NCBI GenBank assembly: GCA_963792175.1
Contig: CAWBVG010000007.1
Location: 1 to 64,000, forward strand
Length of the DNA: 64,000 nucleotides
Reading direction: 5' to 3'
From: CAWBVG01 sp963792175
Lineage (GTDB): Bacteria; Acidobacteriota; Vicinamibacteria; Vicinamibacterales; CAVVIG01
The notes under the pieces were generated by a model. It worked only from the letters and a program-made list of their open reading frames with translations, did no database searches and was not told where the DNA came from. Of the stretch, positions 8,286-18,851 are shown one piece after another. Both the position numbers and the translations under genes were made by a program. The stretch's first letter is position 1. Each line of letters opens with the position of its first letter.

Positions 8286-8424
8286 TCCGAAGGGGAGCGC
8301 GGCGCCCGGCCCGCCTTCGCGCCTGGCGCTTCGACGTGCGTCGTGGCCCACGTTCGGCTGATGGATGTCGAGGCTTTCTTGTAGAATCAGCGCGCCCGCG
8401 AAGGCACGCGAAAGGAGCGTCACC

Positions 8425-9642
8425 ATGCGCGCTCGTATCTGGTCTTTTGCCGCTCTATTGGCTGTCGGGTCGATCGGTGCCGTGTGCGTCGGCCGCGCCG
8501 CGCTGGCGCCGCAGGAACGAGGCGGGCAGGAAGAGTTCGGGCCGTACGAGCTCGTCGAGAACTGGCCGCAGCCGCTGCCCGACGGCCCGGACGGCGTGAA
8601 GCACGACGGCTGGACCTGGGGATCGGTCGGCGCGGTGTACGCCGAGACGCCGGATCGCATCTGGATCGCGCAGCGCGGCGAGCTGCCGCTGCCGCCGAAC
8701 GCGAAGCCGTGGACGCCGTACAGCATGCTGCAGCCGCCGCGCAACGCCACCGGCAACACCGACGGCCTGAGCGCGACCTGCGAGCCGGTCGCGAAGCGCG
8801 GCTGGGAGCGGCGCTGGCACCATTCCGTCTTCGTCGTCGATCGCAACGGCAAGATGGTGCAGGACTGGCCGCACCTCGACAAGATGTTCGCCGCCGATCC
8901 GTGCGGGCGCGGGCCGCACAAGATCAAGATGAACCCGTACGATCCCGAGAAGCACGTCTGGATCATCGACGACCAGCTGCACGTGATCTGGAAGTTCACC
9001 TACGACGGCAAGCTGGTGATGACGCTCGGCACGATCGGCAAGCGCGGCCGCGACGCCGGCAAGCTGTTCGACCGGCCGACCGACATCGCCTGGCTGCCCG
9101 ACGGCACGTTCTTCATCAGCGACGGCTACGGCGGCACGCGCGTCGCCAAGTTCGACAAGGACGGCAAGTTCCTCATGGACTGGGGCCGGCGCCGAAGGAT
9201 CCGCAAGAACCCCGGGCCGAACGAGTGGAACACCGTCCACAGCATCCAGATCAGCAAGGACCGCGGCTCTTCGTCGTCGATCGCGGCCACCGCCGCATCC
9301 AGGTCTTCGACGAGAACGGCAAGTTCCTCGACATGTGGACGACCGGCGTGCGCTCGCAGCCGTACGCGCACCTCATCACGACGGATCAGTTCCTGTGGGA
9401 ATCGGACGGCGGCACGAACCGGATCGTGAAGTACGACCTGAACGGCAAGTATCTGTACGGGTGGGGCGTCTCCGGCGGGCAGCCGGGGCAGTTCAACGGC
9501 CCGCACTCGATCACGGTCGATCAGGACGGCAACCTGTACCTGGCCGAAGTCTTCAACGGCCGCGTGCAGAAGTTCCGGCCGAAGCGGCGCCGATCGCGCG
9601 AAGCTCGTCGGTCAGGAATTGCGCTATCCGCCCTCGAGTTGA
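8425..9642 (+). CDS. Secreted NHL/beta-propeller repeat protein (frameshifted)
   Basis: A signal peptide (MRARIWSFAALLAVGSIGAV) is followed by repeated six-bladed-propeller units: HHSVFVVDRNGKMVQDW, HVWIIDDQLHVIWKF, DGTFFISDGYGGTRVAKF, LFVVDRGHRRIQVFDENG and GNLYLAEVFNGRVQKFRP. These are NHL-type repeats as in secreted peptidylglycine-lyase-like proteins. The frame breaks near 9262 and again near 9585. In the third frame the protein ends GADRAKLVGQELRYPPSS at 9642. A further cancelling pair of indels is likely near 9185-9210. AAAGGAG before ATG supports the start. Confidence 0.78.
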
Positions 9643-9726
9643 GGCAATCGCCGACGGGACGGAGCAAGAACAGATCGACGCGCCCTCGCCTCGATTGAGG
9701 TGTTCGGAACGCTTGTGCATCGCAAC

Positions 9727-11929
9727 ATGACACGCGCTCTCAATCGTGAGCTCAGTCTGTCTGACGAACGTCCTCGCGAGACGGACCACCGCTCACGTGG
9801 GTGATCGGCTGACCGGCAGGCCCGAGGGGGCCGGCGGGCGTCTTGCTATCTGTGGCCGCTCAGGGTCCCGATTCTCAGCGCGCTGGTGCTGGTCGGATTC
9901 CCATTCTTTGCATTCTGGTCCGGAGTCCGCTCGTTCCTGTCAGGGCTGTTCGATCCCGTCGACGACAGAGCGCTCTTCCTCATCACCGCGCTCGCGCTCT
10001 TCAACGCCTGGACGATCGTCATCATCAGGCTGCGTTTTTGATTCTCACGTACCGTCGTGTACGGCTCGGTCTTCCCGATGTCGAGGTCAACCTGTTTCCG
10101 GTGAAGCCGTTGGTCTGGGTTGTGAGCTCGTTCTTCACGCTGCCGACGATCGGGTTCACCGTTGGCTACGCGCGTCATGTCGCAAACCGCGGCCGAACGG
10201 ACAGCCTGCTGCTCTTCGCGGTGCTTGGCGCCACGTTTGCCGTCGGACTCCTACTGGCGGCGATCTGGATCGGAAAGCGCTTGATCAATCGCGAGTCGTG
10301 GCTGAGGAAACTCGTTGTGAAATCGGGTCTCGAAGCTGCCTACACGAAGCTGCTGAAGATACTCTACAAGTGGCCGTCTCTCGGAGCGGGTTTCCTGCGC
10401 GAAGAATGTTCGAAAGAACATCCGCGGCTGGCGCCTGGTCATGGGGTGGCCTTCGGTCTGGCGTGCGGTTCGGTCTTTCTCTACATCGTCAGCGGATTCT
10501 TGACGCGGAATGTGCAGCGGCCGGAGCTGGCGTCGGCGCTCGCCTATGTCCTACTGCTCCTGCTCATGCTCACGTGGCTGACCGGTTTCATTGCCTTTCT
10601 CGTCGACCGGAGCCGCCTGCCGCTCATCGCCTTCTTCCTTGTCTGGATTCTGATTGTCAACACCGTGATCCATCCGTGGTTTTCGACCGATCACATTTAC
10701 AGGACCGTCGCCATCGCGGCGAATCCGCCGAGACTGGCAAGTCCACGCGACCTCTTCGGCGGCACCGGTCGGCCGATTGCGGTCGCGGTCTCCGGTGGGG
10801 GAATCCAGGCCGCGGCGTGGGCCGCACGCGTCCTGATGACACTCGATACCGCGCCCGGGTTCAACGCGAGCGTTCGACTGATCAGCGCGGTGTCTGGTGG
10901 AGCGGTCGGGACCATGAACGTCCTGGCGGCATCGCCCGATTGTGGCCCGCCCCTCGACACGGCGACTCCCCAGCAATTCGACGCCAACTCCGCGTCGCGT
11001 GAATCCAGTCTCCACGCGGCAGGGTGGGGCCTGGTGTTCAAGGACCTGCCGCGAACCGTCGCACCATTCTTCTCAAACCCGTACGTCGATCGCGGATCGG
11101 CCCTCGAGGACGCGTGGAAGAGGGAGGCGCGACTGAAACGACTCTATCCCGATCCGACGCCGCTGCTGGCTTCGTGGCGCCGCAATGTGCCGGAAGGCCT
11201 GTGCCCCGGCGTCGTTTACAACGCGATGGCCGCCGAAACTGGCGAGCCAATGCTCTTCTCGACAATCGGTCTTCCGGGAACACTGAAGGCGTTCGATTTC
11301 TACGAACGGTACCCGGGGCGCGACGTCCCGGTGACGACTGCGGTGCGCTGTCGGCCGGCTTCCCGTACATCTCTCCCGCCACACGGGCGGATGCAGACGA
11401 TGAAAAGGGTGGGTACACGCACTGGGTGGACGGGGGTTACTTCGACAACTATGGCGTGAGCACGCTCGCCGCGGTGATCCACTCGGGACTGAGCGAGCCA
11501 TCTCCCCCGATTAATGGCCCTCGGCACCTGCTGATCGTCGAGATCTGTGATTCGAGCGCGTGCAGCGGACAGGCGCCGTCGCCGACGCCATCAGCCGGCG
11601 GAGGCGATCGGGGCTGGCCCTATCAGATCGGTGCACCGATCTCGGCCGTCGTCGCCATGCGATCGGCCGCGCAACGCGCGAGCAACCGGACGGCCTTGCG
11701 TCTGCTGAAGGACGCCTGGAAGGCCAGAGGGACTTGCATCGAATCCATCCAGGTTCCGTTCGGCGAGGGCCCGGCCCCACTGTCGTGGCACCTCACAGCG
11801 CGTCAGAAACAAGCGATCGACGATGCCTGGAACGGAATGGCCGGCTCGACGATCGAGGCGGTGACGAGGTTCTTGCAGGGCCGCGCCGCGACTCCGGAAG
11901 GCGAGCAGTGCCTCAAGGAAGGGCTGTAA
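9727..11929 (+). CDS. Membrane protein with patatin-like phospholipase domain (frameshifted)
   Basis: The N-terminal half is a multi-span membrane region (YLWPLRVPILSALVLVGFPFF, then several later helices up to about 10690). The C-terminal half is patatin-like: SGGGIQAAAWA as the oxyanion loop, the nucleophile in ISAVSGGAVG, and the catalytic Asp in WVDGGYFDNYG. Patatins hydrolyse acyl esters of lipids, here probably at the membrane. Breaks lie near 9800-9845, at the T run near 10035 and near 11349. The start at ATG 9727 is inferred, because the first hydrophobic helix lies in a different frame from the rest. Confidence 0.7.
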
Positions 11930-11977
11930 GGTAGTGGCAGCTCGGAAGGGCCGGTGGATGGTCGTCCGCAGCGGCGC

Positions 11978-13639
11978 TCACGTCAGCGCCAGATAGTCGT
12001 GCGCGAGCCGCACCACCATCGATCCCTCGCCGACGGCTGACGCCACGCGGTTCATCGCGCCGGCCCGCACGTCCCCTGCCGCAAACACGCCGGGGACGCT
12101 GGTCTCGAGCGGCAGCGGTTCACGCGATTCCTTCCAGACGCGCGGATACGCCTCGGCGGCCATCAGCTCGCGGCCGGTGATCACGAATCCCTTGGCGTCG
12201 CGCAGGACCTCGGGCGGGAGCCAGTCGGTACGCGGCCGCGTGCCGATGAACACGAACAGCGCTTCCGCGTCCACCACCTGACTGGTGTCGTCGTCCAACG
12301 AGGTGAGCACCGCGCGTTCGACGTGACCGTCGCCTTCGACGCGCGCGATGGCCATGCGCGGCCGCAGCCGGATGTTCGGCGTCTTCTCGATTTGATGCAC
12401 GAGGTAATGCGACATGGTGTCGCGCAAACTGTCGCGGCGCACCACGATCTGGACTTCTTTGGCATACCGCGCCAGGTGCATCGCGCCCTGGCCGGCCGAG
12501 TTCCCGCCGCCGACGACGAGGACACATTTGCCCGAGAATGCGGGTGCCTCCGTGGTTGCGGCACCATAGTAGACGCCGGCCCCCGTGCATTCGGCCACGC
12601 CGGGCGCGTCGAGCTCGCGATAGATCATGCCCGTCGCGACCAGCAGCGTTCGACTGATGACTTCGCGGCCGTCGGCCAGCATGAGACGCTTGTAGCCGCC
12701 GTCGATCGACACGCCGGCCCCTTCGAGTGGCGCGAGGAACTCGGCGCCGAGCTGCCGCGCCTGCGTGATGGCGCGGCGCGTCAGATCGCTGCCGCTGACG
12801 CCGCCCGGAAACCCGAGATAGTTTTCGATGCGCGAGCTGGAACCCGCCTGTCCGCCCGCTGCGTGCCGATCGAGCAGCAGCGTCCGCAGTCCCTCCGAAG
12901 CGCCGTACACGGCCGCCGCGAGTCCGGCGGGTCCCGCGCCGACGATGACGAGGTCGTAGAGTTCCAGGGCAGCCGACAGCGACTGGCCCAGGCGTTCGGC
13001 CACTTGCCGGGGCTCCGGGTTCCGCAGGGCGGATCCATCTTCGAACAGCAGGACCGGAAGGTCGTCCTCGCTCGCGCCGGCGGCGTCGAGCAGCGCGCGG
13101 GTGTCGGGATCGCGCGCGACGTCGAACCATCGATAGGGGATGAGGCTGCTCGCCAGGAAGTCCTTGATGGCGTGCGACCGCGGCGACCATTGATGTCCGA
13201 TCAGGCGCAGCCCCTTCGCCTCAGGCAGATACGCCGCCTGCCACGCATCCAGGAGATCGTCCACCACCGGAAAGAGCCGCTCTTCGGGCGGATCCCAGGG
13301 CTTCGACAGATAGTGATCGAGATGGGCGTCATTGATCGCGCTGATCGCGGCCTGGATATCCGAGTACGCGGTCAGCAGCACGCGGCGCGCCAACGGATAG
13401 ATCTCGCGCGCCTGCGCGAGAACTTCGTTACCCAGCAAGCCAGGCATCCGCTGATCGCAGATCAGCATCGCCAGCGCCTCGCCGCGGCTCTTCAGTTCAC
13501 GGGCGGTTGCGAGCGCCTCCTCGCCCGAGCTGGCGCTCATCACCGTGTAGTGCTCGCGATACCGCGCGCGAAGATCGCGGCGCACGGCCGCCAGCACCTG
13601 CGGATCGTCGTCGACGATGAGAATGACGGGCTTGTTCAC
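11978..13639 (-). CDS. Receiver domain / glutaredoxin-like fold / thioredoxin-reductase-like flavoprotein fusion
   Basis: The 553-residue protein has three parts. A receiver domain (about 1-125) carries phosphoacceptor Asp62 in CDQRMPG and SKPW (112-115). A glutaredoxin-like fold (about 140-220) has SPRS (152-155) where CPYC is expected. The third part is a TrxR-like FAD/NAD domain with FAD motif VGAGPAG (233-239), NAD motif GGGNSAG (377-383) and FAAGD (519-523). The TrxR CxxC is absent (YYGAATTEA instead). GTG 13639 overlaps the kinase stop (GTGA), so it is the kinase's coupled partner. It may be a phosphorylation-controlled flavin oxidoreductase; the electron acceptor is unknown. Confidence 0.88.
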   Translation of the reverse strand: MNKPVILIVDDDPQVLAAVRRDLRARYREHYTVMSASSGEEALATARELKSRGEALAMLICDQRMPGLLGNEVLAQAREIYPLARRVLLTAYSDIQAAISAINDAHLDHYLSKPWDPPEERLFPVVDDLLDAWQAAYLPEAKGLRLIGHQWSPRSHAIKDFLASSLIPYRWFDVARDPDTRALLDAAGASEDDLPVLLFEDGSALRNPEPRQVAERLGQSLSAALELYDLVIVGAGPAGLAAAVYGASEGLRTLLLDRHAAGGQAGSSSRIENYLGFPGGVSGSDLTRRAITQARQLGAEFLAPLEGAGVSIDGGYKRLMLADGREVISRTLLVATGMIYRELDAPGVAECTGAGVYYGAATTEAPAFSGKCVLVVGGGNSAGQGAMHLARYAKEVQIVVRRDSLRDTMSHYLVHQIEKTPNIRLRPRMAIARVEGDGHVERAVLTSLDDDTSQVVDAEALFVFIGTRPRTDWLPPEVLRDAKGFVITGRELMAAEAYPRVWKESREPLPLETSVPGVFAAGDVRAGAMNRVASAVGEGSMVVRLAHDYLALT

Positions 13640-15051
13640 GACGTGCGCTCGGCGCGGTCGTCCTCGGCGACTGGCAGCACGACCCGGAACTCGGTGCGGC
13701 CCGGCTGCGACTCGACGGCGATTTCGCCGTTGTTGTGGCGGACGAGCCGCCGGACGATGTCGAGGCCAAGGCCGGTGCCCAGACCGACCGGCTTGGTGGT
13801 GAAGAAGGGATCGAAGATGCGATCGCGGATCGCCGGCGGGATGCCAGCGCCGTTGTCGACAATGCGAACGGCGATGCGCTGATCCTCTCGATGCGCCCGC
13901 ACGTCGACGCGGCCGGCGTGAGGAATGGCGTCGAGCGCGTTGTCGATGAGATTCGCCCAAACCTGATTGAGCTCGCCGACGAAGCCGCGCGCGCGCGGGA
14001 GCCCTGGTTCGACGTCGATGACCACGGCGGCCGATTTGTTTCGGGCTTTCGATTTGAGCACGGCGACCGTGTTGCCCAGACTCTGCACCAGATCCACGGG
14101 CTCGGCGATCGGAGCCTGATCCATGTGCGTGAAGCCTTTGATGGCGGTGACCAGTCCCGAGATGCGCATCGCGGCCTGCTGAATCTCGGACGCGAGCGTC
14201 CGAACCGAACACAGGGCGGCGGACCACCGCAAGACCGCGTTCAGCGCCGGTCCGTCGACCGCGCCGGCCGCGCGATCGAGCGCCTCGAAGGTCACGCCCG
14301 TGTCGGCCAGCGGTTCCGCGATGACGGCGTCCAGACCATGGCCGGCGAGCCACTCGCCGATGGCTTCTTCGCGTTCCGCCTGCGCGATGGGCGACCGCAC
14401 GCCCTGCACCGGCGCCGCGAAGCACGAGTTCCGGATGGCGTCGACCGCGGCCAGCTGCGCCTCGGTCAGACGCGCCGCGCCGAGCGCCCGCGCCGCCCGC
14501 TCCGCTTCCTCGAGATGATCCTCCAGCAGCGACGCGCTGCGCTCGATCGCCGAGGCCGGGTTATTCAGCTCATGCGCCAGTCCCGCGGACAGCTTTCCGA
14601 GGGAGACCATTTTTTCGTCGTGCAGACCGCTCGAGGTGAAGGTTCGGGCGCGATCGACCATCGTGTGGACGAGGATGGAGGTCACCCCCTGGCACTCGCG
14701 GATCATCGCGGGGAAATGGTCGCGATGAACCACCAGGACGACCGTCGGCTCCTGGGCCCTGGTGTCGCCCGGTGGGCTGACCATCCGGGAGTACGGCAGG
14801 GTCCCCGTCACGTCGCCCTCCCGCCATTCCATGATCGTGTGCGGTCCGGCACCGCGGTCGACCGAAATCGTGATGCGACCCGACAGCACCGCGAACAATC
14901 CTTCCGGCGTCTCGCCCATCGCCGTCAGCACATCGCCCGCGTTCATCTGTCGAACGGAGCCGTGTGCCACGAGCCACGCCAGTTCCTCGCGCGGCGCGGC
15001 GCCGAACGTCCGGTGCGCCCCCAGCCGATCGACGAGGTCGGTCGACGTCAT
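13636..15051 (-). CDS. Histidine kinase with N-terminal cyclic-nucleotide-binding-like domain
   Basis: The 471-residue soluble kinase has a cNMP-binding-like beta-roll (about 10-125; GDVLTAMGETPEGLFAVLSG). HisKA follows with His160 in GLAHELNNP. A long helical insert (about 180-290) precedes the ATPase domain, which has the N box ANLIDNALDA (Asn367), DNGAGI (399-404) and GTGLGL (425-430). There is no membrane segment, so it senses a cytoplasmic signal. It is the first gene of a two-gene operon with the receiver-flavoprotein. The alternative view, a CRP-like sensor of redox state, cannot be excluded. Confidence 0.9.
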   Translation of the reverse strand: MTSTDLVDRLGAHRTFGAAPREELAWLVAHGSVRQMNAGDVLTAMGETPEGLFAVLSGRITISVDRGAGPHTIMEWREGDVTGTLPYSRMVSPPGDTRAQEPTVVLVVHRDHFPAMIRECQGVTSILVHTMVDRARTFTSSGLHDEKMVSLGKLSAGLAHELNNPASAIERSASLLEDHLEEAERAARALGAARLTEAQLAAVDAIRNSCFAAPVQGVRSPIAQAEREEAIGEWLAGHGLDAVIAEPLADTGVTFEALDRAAGAVDGPALNAVLRWSAALCSVRTLASEIQQAAMRISGLVTAIKGFTHMDQAPIAEPVDLVQSLGNTVAVLKSKARNKSAAVVIDVEPGLPRARGFVGELNQVWANLIDNALDAIPHAGRVDVRAHREDQRIAVRIVDNGAGIPPAIRDRIFDPFFTTKPVGLGTGLGLDIVRRLVRHNNGEIAVESQPGRTEFRVVLPVAEDDRAERTS

Positions 15052-15243
15052 GAGCCGGTTACTCCTTGGAATCGGAATCGTACATCGGCATTTTGCGGGG
15101 CATCGACACTGAGGCTGTGAAGCAGGCCGGCGTTCAACACGCGGGACAGGTGCGCAGCGTCAACGGCACGGTGTCCGTGAGCGGAACCGGATACGTCGGG
15201 ATCAACGCTCGAACCGCGGCGCCAGGCCGCGTTGGAGCGCAGC

Positions 15244-15828
15244 CTATGGCTGCGCACCTCGGCCGCGAGCCGGCGGCGGTGGCAGCGTGCCGCCTTCCGC
15301 CAGGGTCTTCATGTTCTGAAGCGCTCGCTGAAACGTCGCCGTTCGGCGCGCCTTGTCGGCCTCCCGCGCCGCGTCGTCCGCCAGCATCGAGTTGTCGAAA
15401 AAGATCGTGTAGACAATCTTCGAGGTGGTCGCGGTCACCGGTCGTGCCTCGAGCGTGCCGTGATACAGGTTGTACGGCCGGTCGTTCCGCACCGTCTGCG
15501 TGTAGGTGTACGACAAGTCCGTCTTCCCGACCAGGACTTCCCCGGCCACGGAGCGGACGGCGCCGAACTCGCCATCCTTGCCCGACGTGATGGTGCAGGG
15601 AATCTGCAGCCATTCGCCGATGTCGCAGAACTTGCCGATGCGCTTCCAGACGTCAGCGGCCGAACGGTTGACGGTGATTTCCAGCGGGATAGACGTGTAC
15701 GTTGGAGAGGCGACCGCTGGGCCGGTGGCCTGCGGAGTCGGCGCAGGCGTTTGTGCCGTCGCGACTCCCAAAAAGCCCGCGATTGCGAGTGCGCAGGCCG
15801 CACCCGTCGTCCTGAGTAGGTTTCTCAT
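15244..15828 (-). CDS. Secreted SRPBCC-family protein
   Basis: The 194-residue product has a signal peptide (MRNLLRTTGAACALAIAGFLGVATA), a Pro/Thr linker and a START/polyketide-cyclase-like SRPBCC domain. The domain starts with LEITVNRSAADVWKRIGKF and contains the typical DLSYTYTQTV strand. SRPBCC domains bind small hydrophobic ligands. AGGAGA six bases before ATG 15828 decides the start. The C-terminal tail is Pro/Arg rich. It is a monocistronic gene between unrelated neighbours. Confidence 0.78.
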   Translation of the reverse strand: MRNLLRTTGAACALAIAGFLGVATAQTPAPTPQATGPAVASPTYTSIPLEITVNRSAADVWKRIGKFCDIGEWLQIPCTITSGKDGEFGAVRSVAGEVLVGKTDLSYTYTQTVRNDRPYNLYHGTLEARPVTATTSKIVYTIFFDNSMLADDAAREADKARRTATFQRALQNMKTLAEGGTLPPPPARGRGAQP

Positions 15829-16028
15829 CGAATTCTCCTGAGATGCTGTCGTGCCGCTCGTGGGATTCTCGCACAATGCGGCCTCTTCTTTTCAGTGGCA
15901 GGTGTCGATCCGGGTCGATGCCATTCGTATAGATCACGAGATGCTGGCATGGTGCCGGCACCTGATAGTGGAAGATGCGCCGGCGAAGGTGTCATGCTGG
16001 CATCCGGCCGGCCGAAGGAGCGCACGCG

Positions 16029-16403
16029 ATGACTCAGTATCTGCTCAGCATGTATCAGCCCGATGGCGTAACGCCTCCTCCAGCAGCCCTGGCGAGGGTG
16101 ATGCAGGACCTCAAGGCGCTGATCGACGACGCCAAGTCCGCCGGCGTGTGGGTGTTCAACGGAGGGCTTCATCCCGCCAGCTCCGCCACCGTCGTCCGGG
16201 TACAGCACGACGACGCGCTGACCACGGATGGCCCGTTCGTCGAGGGCAAAGAGCACATCGGCGGTTTTCTGATCCTCAAGGCGCCCGATCTCGACGCCGC
16301 GCTCGAATGGGCCCGAAGGCTGGCGCGCGCGCTCGTGCTGCCAGGCCAGGCCGACGGCCTGGCGGTGGAAGTGCGGCCATTCCGTGGAGAAGGGGAGCGC
16401 TAG
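16029..16403 (+). CDS. YCII-related (DGPF-domain) protein
   Basis: The 124-residue protein has the YCII/DGPF pattern: MTQYLLSMYQPDG at the start, TTDGPFVEGKEHIGGF in the middle and VEVRPF at the end. Such proteins are a ferredoxin-like fold of unknown catalytic role. They are typically encoded next to ECF42-type sigma factors, and that is the case here, with only eight bases to the sigma gene. They are therefore likely to be in one operon, with the YCII protein as a target or partner of the sigma factor. Confidence 0.9.
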   Translation: MTQYLLSMYQPDGVTPPPAALARVMQDLKALIDDAKSAGVWVFNGGLHPASSATVVRVQHDDALTTDGPFVEGKEHIGGFLILKAPDLDAALEWARRLARALVLPGQADGLAVEVRPFRGEGER

Positions 16404-16411
16404 CCGCAGAC

Positions 16412-17639
16412 GTGCCGGACCTCACCGCGTCGACAATCGAACGGGTGTTCCGCGAGGAGTACGGCCGCGCCGTGGCGGTCCTCGTCCGGCACTTCGGCGA
16501 CATCGATCTGGCCGAAGAGGCGGTCCAGGATGCCTTTACGGTGGCGGTGCAACGGTGGCCCTCCACCGGCGTGCCGCCGAGCCCCGCAGGCTGGATCATC
16601 ACCACGGCGCGCAACCGGGTGATCGATCGCCTGCGGCGCGAGTCGTCCCGCGACGACCGGCACGCGCAGGCGGTCTGGGTGCAAGCGAGCAACGAACCCG
16701 AGGAGGACGCGGTGCCAGACGAGCGACTGCGCTTGATCTTCACGTGCTGCCATCCGGCGCTTGGCTCCGCCGCGCAGGTCGCGCTGACCCTGCGACTCCT
16801 CGGCGGACTGACCACGGCGGAGATCGCGCGCGCGTTCCTGGTGCCGGAAGTGACGATGGCCCAGAGGCTGGTGCGGGCGAAGGGCAAGATTCGCGACGCG
16901 CGAATCCCTTACGCGGTGCCGAACGCAGCCGATCTTCCGGGTCGCATTCGCACCGTGCTCGCGGTCGTGTACCTCATCTTCAACGAAGGCTACACCGCGA
17001 GCTCCGGCGATCGGCTGGTCCGCGACGATCTCTGCACGGAGGCGATCCGCCTGGGACGGGTGCTGGCCGCGCTGATGCCCGACGAGCCCGAGGTCGTGGG
17101 GCTGCTCGCGCTGATGCTGCTGATCGAGTCGCGCCGGGCGACACGCACCAGCGCGGATGGCGATCTGGTGCGGCTGGGCGACCAGAACCGCGAGCAGTGG
17201 AACCGCGGACTGATCGCTGAAGGTCAGACCCTCGTTCGACGATGTCTCGCGCGAGGCCGGCCGGGTCCGTACCAGATTCAGGCGGCGATCAATGCCGTCC
17301 ACAGCGACGCGCCGATCGCCTCCGCCACCGACTGGCGGCAGATCCTGAAGCTCTACGATCAACTCCTGGCGGTGGCGCCGGGCGCAGTCGTGGCGCTGAA
17401 CCGCGCCGTCGCGGTCGCCGAGGTCGAAGGGCCCGGGGCGGCGCTGGCGATTCTGGATGGCCTCGATCTCGAGGGCTACTACTCTGTACCACGCCATCCG
17501 CGCAGACCTGCTCCGCCGCGCCGGTCGTGACGAGGAAGCGGCATCGGCGTACGACGCGGCGATCGCCCGCACCAGCAATGGGCGCGAGCGGGACTTTCTG
17601 CAGCGCGCCCGCCAGGCGCTCGGCACAGACGCTACTTGA
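16412..17639 (+). CDS. ECF42-type RNA polymerase sigma factor with C-terminal TPR-like extension (one frameshift)
   Basis: Region 2 is seen in IERVFREEYGRAVAVLVRHFGDIDLAEEAVQDAF. Region 4 is seen in GGLTTAEIARAFLVPEVTMAQRLVRAK. The long C-terminal extension (DUF6596) replaces a separate anti-sigma factor in this group. The frame breaks near 17483: reading on in the next frame gives LYHAIRADLLRRAGRDEEAASAYDAAI and a stop at 17637. GTG 16412 is the start closest to the conserved region. The end overlaps the convergent amidohydrolase gene by eight bases. Confidence 0.87.
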
Positions 17640-18672
17640 ACCGCGGTAGCAGCCGCACGGCGTTGTCGCGGTCGATGGCGCGCAAGTCGGCGTCGCTGAA
17701 CAGTCCCAGGTCCGCGATCGTTTTTGCCACCGCGGCGCTGGTGCCGCCGGGAGGGAAATCGGTCCCGAACAGGATCTGGGTGGCGGGCACGAGTTGCTGC
17801 AGCGAGGCGATCGCCCCGCGATTCGCGGCGCCCGCCAGGTCGTAGTAGAAGCGCTTCAACTCCGCGGTAAAGCCGCGGGGCAGCGCGTCCTTCGCGGCAT
17901 TGGCCGCGCCTTCGATGCGCCCGGCGAGGAACGGCACGGTGCCGCCGGCGTGCGACCAGATGAATCGGATGTCCGGAAACCGCGTGGCATCGCCGCTGAA
18001 CGCGACCCCCATGATCGCGCGCGTCGTATCGGTTCCGTATTCGATGCTGCCAGGGCCGACGCCCGGCGCGTAGTCGAGATTCCGGCAGCAGTTCGCGGCT
18101 GTCGGGTGGACGGCCACGATCGCGCGCCGGCGATTGAGCTCCTCCATGACCGGCCGGAACGATCGGTGACCGAGCCAGACGTCGCCGTAGCTCGTGAGCA
18201 CGCCGACCCCGTCGGCGTGCAGCGTGTCGTAGGCGTGCGCGATCTCGGCGAGCGCCGCGTCGACATCTGGCAGCGGCAGAACCGCGAACAGGCCAAACCG
18301 CTTCGGGCGATCGCGCACGAGCGCGGCGCCGTAGTCGTTGCAGGCGCGGGCGAGCCGGCGGGTTTGCGCCGCGTCGCCAAACCAGATCCCAGGATTGGTG
18401 ATCGACACGACCGCCGCGGCGACGCCGCCACGATCCATGTCCTCGATTGACTGTTCAGGCGTCCAGCGCGTGTTGGCGGGCTGAAGCAGCGGCCGTCCTT
18501 TGACCTCCGCGATCCATGCCGGCGGCGCGAAGTGATGGTGCATGTCGATCCGCCCGGTGCTCGCGCCTGGAACCGGCGTTTGCCCGTCCTTGGCAGCGTG
18601 CGCGGACGCGGCTGCTGCGCCGAGTGACGCGAGCGTCGCCGTGAGGAACGTCCGGCGATCGAGAGTGGTCAT
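17632..18672 (-). CDS. Exported amidohydrolase (ACMSD/decarboxylase-like, amidohydrolase_2 family)
   Basis: The 346-residue product begins with a twin-arginine-like signal (DRRTFLTATLASLGAAAAS). The TIM-barrel metal sites are visible: DMHHHF (HxH), HPTAANCC, IWSHAGGTVPFL and FGTDFPPGG. This family includes decarboxylases of aromatic acids (ACMSD, gamma-resorcylate decarboxylase) and lactonases. Substrate cannot be told from sequence. It is convergent with the ECF42 gene and divergent from the RND pump. Confidence 0.85.
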   Translation of the reverse strand: MTTLDRRTFLTATLASLGAAAASAHAAKDGQTPVPGASTGRIDMHHHFAPPAWIAEVKGRPLLQPANTRWTPEQSIEDMDRGGVAAAVVSITNPGIWFGDAAQTRRLARACNDYGAALVRDRPKRFGLFAVLPLPDVDAALAEIAHAYDTLHADGVGVLTSYGDVWLGHRSFRPVMEELNRRRAIVAVHPTAANCCRNLDYAPGVGPGSIEYGTDTTRAIMGVAFSGDATRFPDIRFIWSHAGGTVPFLAGRIEGAANAAKDALPRGFTAELKRFYYDLAGAANRGAIASLQQLVPATQILFGTDFPPGGTSAAVAKTIADLGLFSDADLRAIDRDNAVRLLPRFK

Positions 18673-18851
18673 CTGGCGGACAGTGTAGCCGAGCCAGTCG
18701 GTGACGTCCGTAGACTTTCGCTCTCAACTCTCCACAAAGATCCGCTCACCGATTCTCTACGGAAAGACTACGCGTGGACGAAACGCCGGGATGCTACAGA
18801 AAGAGAGGAGCGTTCGCCAGGCTCAAGCCTTCGCGCTCCACTGTGAGGCTC

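Noticed and set aside
12323..13882. Plus-strand open frame over the two-component genes
   Set aside because: It contains only Arg/His/Gly-rich sequence without family motifs and is antisense to well-supported kinase and response-regulator genes.
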